From Chloroflexota bacterium (lineage in GTDB: Bacteria > Chloroflexota > Limnocylindria > Limnocylindrales > CSP1-4): a stretch of DNA of 34,174 bases. The DNA is taken from assembly GCA_003141955.1 (NCBI GenBank), contig PLOC01000081.1, positions 1 to 34,174 of the forward strand, in the 5' to 3' direction. This document shows positions 31,450-34,174 of the stretch, piece after piece; position 1 is the first letter of the stretch; every line of letters starts with the position of its first letter. Below the pieces are notes generated by a model that saw only the letters and a program-made list of their open reading frames with translations, searched no databases and had not been told where the DNA came from. Made by a program: the position numbers and the translations under genes.

Positions 31450-32952
31450 GTGTCGTCGCTCCCGCTCGAGTCCGAGCTGACGGCCATCCCGTCGGCCGCA
31501 GACCTGCGGTCGGACACACGCTCGGAAGCCCGGCCCGCTGCGGCTCGAACCGGCACCCCCCTTTCCGCGACCGACGGCCAGCTCGCCCTCCAGCTCCCGA
31601 GCGAGCTGCCCAACCTGTCCATCGCGCCCGAATGGAAGGATCAGCAGCGGCTCTGGGGCCACAGCTTCCACCCCATGTGCTCGTACCTGGCGAGCTTCCC
31701 GGCCGGCCTGGTCCACGCCTTCATCGCCCGCTACACACGCCCCGGAGACGTGGTCCTCGACCCGTTCAGCGGCCGCGGCACGACCCCGCTGCAGGCCTGC
31801 GCCGAGGGTCGAATCGGCGCAGGCAACGACCTCAACCCATTCGCCCACATCCTGACCGCGGCCAAGGTCGATCCGCCGACGAAGGCCGACGTCAAGACCC
31901 GCCTGGCCGCGCTTCGCCTGGCCTGGGCGGCCACTGCCGGCGAGTGGAACGAGATAGCCGATCGCTTGGCCGCCGACCCCGGCTCTGCGGAGATCCTGGC
32001 GCCCGGCCCCGGCAGCCGCCCGATCGGCGGTTCGATGCTCGCTCGTCCCGACGCCGCCGTCCCGGCCGAGGTCGTGCTCGCCTTCCATCCTCGGACTCTG
32101 GCGCAGCTTCTCTACCTGCGGGCCGGGCTCGATCCGGACGACCGAACGGATCGGTTCATCCTGGCGACGCTGACCGGCATCCTCCATGGCAAGAGCGCGA
32201 GCTACCTCTCCGCCGTGATGCCGAACTCCTTCAGCATGGCCCCGCGCTACGTCCGTGACTTCGTGGCTCGGACCAGCTTCCGCTCGCCCGAACGAGACAC
32301 CTTCGGCTTGCTCGACGACAAGATCCGGCGGCTGTACCGCCAGCCCGTGCCGGCCGCGCGGGGGATTGCCCTGCTCGGGGACGCGCGCGATTCGGGCATC
32401 CGGTTCCGCGAGGCGCTCCGGGCGCGTGGCCTGCCGGAACGGGCGCGCCTCGTGGTCACTTCGCCGCCTTACCTGCGCGTGGTGAAGTACGGCTACTACA
32501 ACTGGCTGCGGCTGTGGCTCCTGGGCTACGACGCCGCCGCCATCGACGATCTCCTCGACGACGCCCACCACCGCGACGCCTATCTCGTCTTCATGCGCGA
32601 GGTGCTGCGCGGCCTCCGATCCGCGCTCGCGGACGACGCCGTCGTGGCCCTGGTCATCGGCGACGTGGAGATGGATCGCGGGCGGCCCGCCAACGGCGGC
32701 GTCGGGCTGGCGGAGGCGGTCTGGGAGCTGGCCGCCGCCCCGGAGGGATACAGGCTGGCGGGCATCGCTCTCGACGACGTGGCAGCCGGTCGCAAGATGA
32801 CCAGGCTCTGGGGCGACGAGGCGGGCCAGGCCACGAAGCTGGACCGGATCCTGGTCCTGTCCACGAGCGAGGTCGGCCGGCGCCGCGCGCTCTACGGGGC
32901 TTCCCTCCCGATCGACTGGTCCTGGCCGCCGCGCGCTCCGCGGGCGCTGTAG
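31450..32952 (+). CDS. Orphan DNA amino-methyltransferase (N4-cytosine/N6-adenine type)
   Basis: A 500-aa SAM-dependent methyltransferase. The SAM-binding motif DPFSGRGTT is at 104-112, preceded by FHPMCSYLASFPAGLV; the catalytic motif TSPPY is at 337-341. SPPY is typical of N4-cytosine DNA methyltransferases. The 225 residues between the motifs could hold target recognition, so the order resembles the alpha group. No restriction endonuclease is near, making this an orphan. A structural-RNA methyltransferase remains possible. The frame is open from 31384, but GTG 31450 has a strong GGAGGT 7 nt upstream. The first 45 residues are low-complexity. Confidence 0.85.
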   Translation: MSSLPLESELTAIPSAADLRSDTRSEARPAAARTGTPLSATDGQLALQLPSELPNLSIAPEWKDQQRLWGHSFHPMCSYLASFPAGLVHAFIARYTRPGDVVLDPFSGRGTTPLQACAEGRIGAGNDLNPFAHILTAAKVDPPTKADVKTRLAALRLAWAATAGEWNEIADRLAADPGSAEILAPGPGSRPIGGSMLARPDAAVPAEVVLAFHPRTLAQLLYLRAGLDPDDRTDRFILATLTGILHGKSASYLSAVMPNSFSMAPRYVRDFVARTSFRSPERDTFGLLDDKIRRLYRQPVPAARGIALLGDARDSGIRFREALRARGLPERARLVVTSPPYLRVVKYGYYNWLRLWLLGYDAAAIDDLLDDAHHRDAYLVFMREVLRGLRSALADDAVVALVIGDVEMDRGRPANGGVGLAEAVWELAAAPEGYRLAGIALDDVAAGRKMTRLWGDEAGQATKLDRILVLSTSEVGRRRALYGASLPIDWSWPPRAPRAL

Positions 32953-33041
32953 GCCGGGCTCGCCGCCCTGCCCAAAGGCCGCCCTCTCGCGCGGTCCCAT
33001 TGAACACTCGCCCGCCGCCGACGCGCCGCGAGCCAGCCTCA

Positions 33042-33047
33042 TACAAT
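33042..33047 (+). promoter_or_regulatory. -10 hexamer of leaderless promoter (TACAAT)
   Basis: TACAAT, nearly consensus, ends 6 nt before the ATG at 33054. It is the clearest leaderless promoter in the window. Confidence 0.65.
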
Positions 33048-33053
33048 CACGCC

Positions 33054-33281
33054 ATGAAGCCGATGTACGACGACGGAGACCTGGCGGCAATGGACCCGCT
33101 GGTCCTCATGAAGAACCTGGACCATGTCCGGATGACCAGCCGCCGGCTGAGCTACATCCTCCAGCAGCAGGTCCACCTCTACACGCCGGCGGCCAACGAA
33201 CTGCGCCAGCGGATCGACTCGTACGCCGAGGCCGAGCGCCAGATCGAAGCCGAAATGGGCCGGCGGCAGCTCCGCGTCTGA
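33054..33281 (+). CDS. Small helical protein of unknown function (75 aa)
   Basis: A 75-aa protein, mostly helical and charged (SRRLSYILQQQVHLYTP, ELRQRIDSYAEAERQIEAEMGRRQ), without membrane segment or cysteines. I do not recognise a family; a short coiled-coil dimer is possible. The start at ATG 33054 is supported by TACAAT exactly 6 nt upstream. It lies 101 nt after the methyltransferase gene on the same strand but appears to have its own promoter. Confidence 0.72.
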   Translation: MKPMYDDGDLAAMDPLVLMKNLDHVRMTSRRLSYILQQQVHLYTPAANELRQRIDSYAEAERQIEAEMGRRQLRV

Positions 33282-33405
33282 TCGGGCGCGGCCGTCGGTG
33301 GCGCAAGCCCCCGGCCGCCGGATCGGCCAACAACCGCATGATTTCGATCGAAGAGGCGGCGGTCAGGGCCGACGGCGTCCGCCCGCGGGCGCGGCGCGCC
33401 CGGGT

Positions 33406-33771
33406 TCAGGTGGCAGTACCAATGAGCACGCGGGCGTGCCTTGCCTCATCGGGCGCCTCCTCCAGCGCGTCCGATCGCATGGTCATGGGAGCCATGACCC
33501 CGGCGAGCGGCCTACCGCGCCGCTCGACCTCCTCGCGCGCTACCTGGGTCGCGAGCCCGGCCAGGCGCGGCATTTCTGCGAGTCCAAAGGCGATGCCGTG
33601 TTCCGCGAGCTCTCCGAAGCCCCAGCCGTGGTACAGGCCCCGGCTGGCGACGGCACACATCTCGTCGTAGAGCTCCGGCCAGCCGACGCGCCTGCGGCGG
33701 TGGCAAAACCTGACGAAATCGAGGGCGGCGTCAGTGGCAGCGCGATCTTCCGGGCGCCTGCGCGAATCCAT
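33406..33771 (-). CDS. Uncharacterised 121-aa protein
   Basis: I do not recognise this protein. From ATG 33771 it is a soluble, helix-rich 121-aa protein with LDFVRFCHRRRRVGWPELYDEM and GLYHGWGFGELAEHGIAFGL as its most distinctive parts. The frame is open to 34146, but the extension is Pro/Gly/Arg-rich and has no matching promoter. AGAGGAG lies about 13 nt upstream of ATG 33771 and about 3 nt upstream of an in-frame GTG at 33780, which is the alternative start. A TAGCAT hexamer on the minus strand at 33879-33884 could give a leader of about 100 nt. Confidence 0.62.
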   Translation of the reverse strand: MDSRRRPEDRAATDAALDFVRFCHRRRRVGWPELYDEMCAVASRGLYHGWGFGELAEHGIAFGLAEMPRLAGLATQVAREEVERRGRPLAGVMAPMTMRSDALEEAPDEARHARVLIGTAT

Positions 33772-34174
33772 TCGATGCACTCGCTCCTCTATCCGTGGGG
33801 ACCGGAATCCGCGCCCACCGACGGTCGTGGCTGGCTCCGGTCCACCTGCGCGTCTCTCCTCCGCGTCAAGCTGGGTGCATGCTAGGGGGGCGCCCGGTGC
33901 CAAAAAAGGGGGTTTCCCACCAAGTGGTCCACCAAGTTCTCCACAGAACGTCCGTTCGCTGACCGTTTGTTCGACTGGCTCGCGCGCAGTCTGGCAGAAG
34001 TCAGATTCGACGCCGAATTGCCGCCCCGGATAGCCCGCCAAAAAGGCCTCTCGGACCGCTCGGGCGCCGGGCGCCGCGGCCGACAGAACATGGCGGCGGG
34101 CGAGACCGCAACCAACGAGGAAGGGCGGCGTCGCGACGTCCCCCACCCTTCCATCCGGAGCGCGAACCTCTAGT
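33772..34174. other. Right-edge intergenic region with GAAC/GTTC half-sites
   Basis: No gene is firmly supported. Alternating half-sites lie at 33936-33973: GTTCT-N4-AGAAC (33936-33949), GAACG-N2-CGTTC (33946-33957) and a further GTTCG (33969). The middle one matches the GAAC-N4-GTTC LexA box of many Gram-positive-type lineages. The dispersed motif GTCAGATTCGACGCCGA is at 34000-34016. Reading frames on both strands to the edge are Arg/Gly/Pro-rich and unconvincing. Confidence 0.45.

Noticed and set aside
33937-33945. TTCTCCACA, one mismatch from a DnaA box
   Set aside because: A single site, no cluster, and no dnaA, dnaN or AT-rich stretch nearby; not evidence for an origin.
33967-34173. Plus-strand 68-aa frame next to the GAAC/GTTC half-sites
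   Set aside because: The start is looser than elsewhere, the second half is Arg/Gly-rich, and it contains a dispersed non-coding motif. It cannot be judged without sequence beyond the edge.

Overview
The window is a very GC-rich (about 70% by eye), densely packed bacterial chromosome segment with about 27 protein genes, one tRNA and no mobile element, rRNA or CRISPR array. The mix of genes (two-subunit glutamate synthase, luciferase-like F420-type oxidoreductase, ABC-2 exporter, ECF sigma factor with a propeller-type anti-sigma factor, fused Ada protein) and the frequent leaderless starts suggest an uncultivated high-GC lineage such as Chloroflexota (Limnocylindria-like) or Actinomycetota. 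This placement is an inference from gene content and style; no phylogenetic marker was tested.

Layout. 1-1880 (minus): an unrecognised 559-aa protein followed by a zinc-ribbon protein cut by the window edge. 1961-2789 (plus): arsR and thioredoxin behind a promoter with an overlapping inverted repeat, closed by two terminator-like hairpins. 2833-3730 (minus): a DinB-like protein and a small unknown. 4015-4770 (minus): a J-domain protein with a DUF3820-like C-terminus. 4886-6567 (plus): alpha/beta hydrolase and nitroreductase. 6902-8927 (minus): ABC-2 exporter. 9017-10772 (minus): GNAT acetyltransferase and an unknown. 11172-12596 (plus): class III aminotransferase. 12708-14061 (minus): excisionase-type HTH protein and a single-pass membrane protein with a TTG start. 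14453-20577 (plus): gltB-gltD. 20585-23550 (minus): ECF sigma and anti-sigma with a propeller-like outer domain. 23901-24533 (plus): methyltransferase. 24598-26433 (minus): signal peptidase I and L-2-hydroxyglutarate oxidase. 26646-28328 (plus): an eight-cysteine mini-protein and an aldehyde dehydrogenase. 28813-30027 (minus): Ada. 30118-31158 (plus): luciferase-like oxidoreductase. 31182-31257 (minus): tRNA-Arg(UCU). 31450-32952 (plus): orphan DNA methyltransferase. 33054-33281 (plus): a 75-aa protein. 33406-33771 (minus): an unknown.

How the genes work together. The clearest metabolic unit is GltBD (glutamine + 2-oxoglutarate + NADPH to two glutamate). Glutamate and 2-oxoglutarate also link to the class III aminotransferase, the L-2-hydroxyglutarate oxidase and the aldehyde dehydrogenase, but these are not in one operon. 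Regulatory pairs are arsR-trx and sigma/anti-sigma.

The most striking sequence-level observation is that ten genes, most of them the first gene of their transcription unit, carry a TAnnnT hexamer 6 nt (once 7 nt) before the start codon. This is the signature of leaderless mRNAs. Several downstream or longer-leader genes instead have a Shine-Dalgarno sequence. A degenerate motif close to GTCAGATTCGAGCCGG recurs only in non-coding stretches (23.6-23.8, 28.4-28.7 and 34.0 kb). No obviously new defence or biosynthetic system is visible; most of the window looks like ordinary core and housekeeping DNA.
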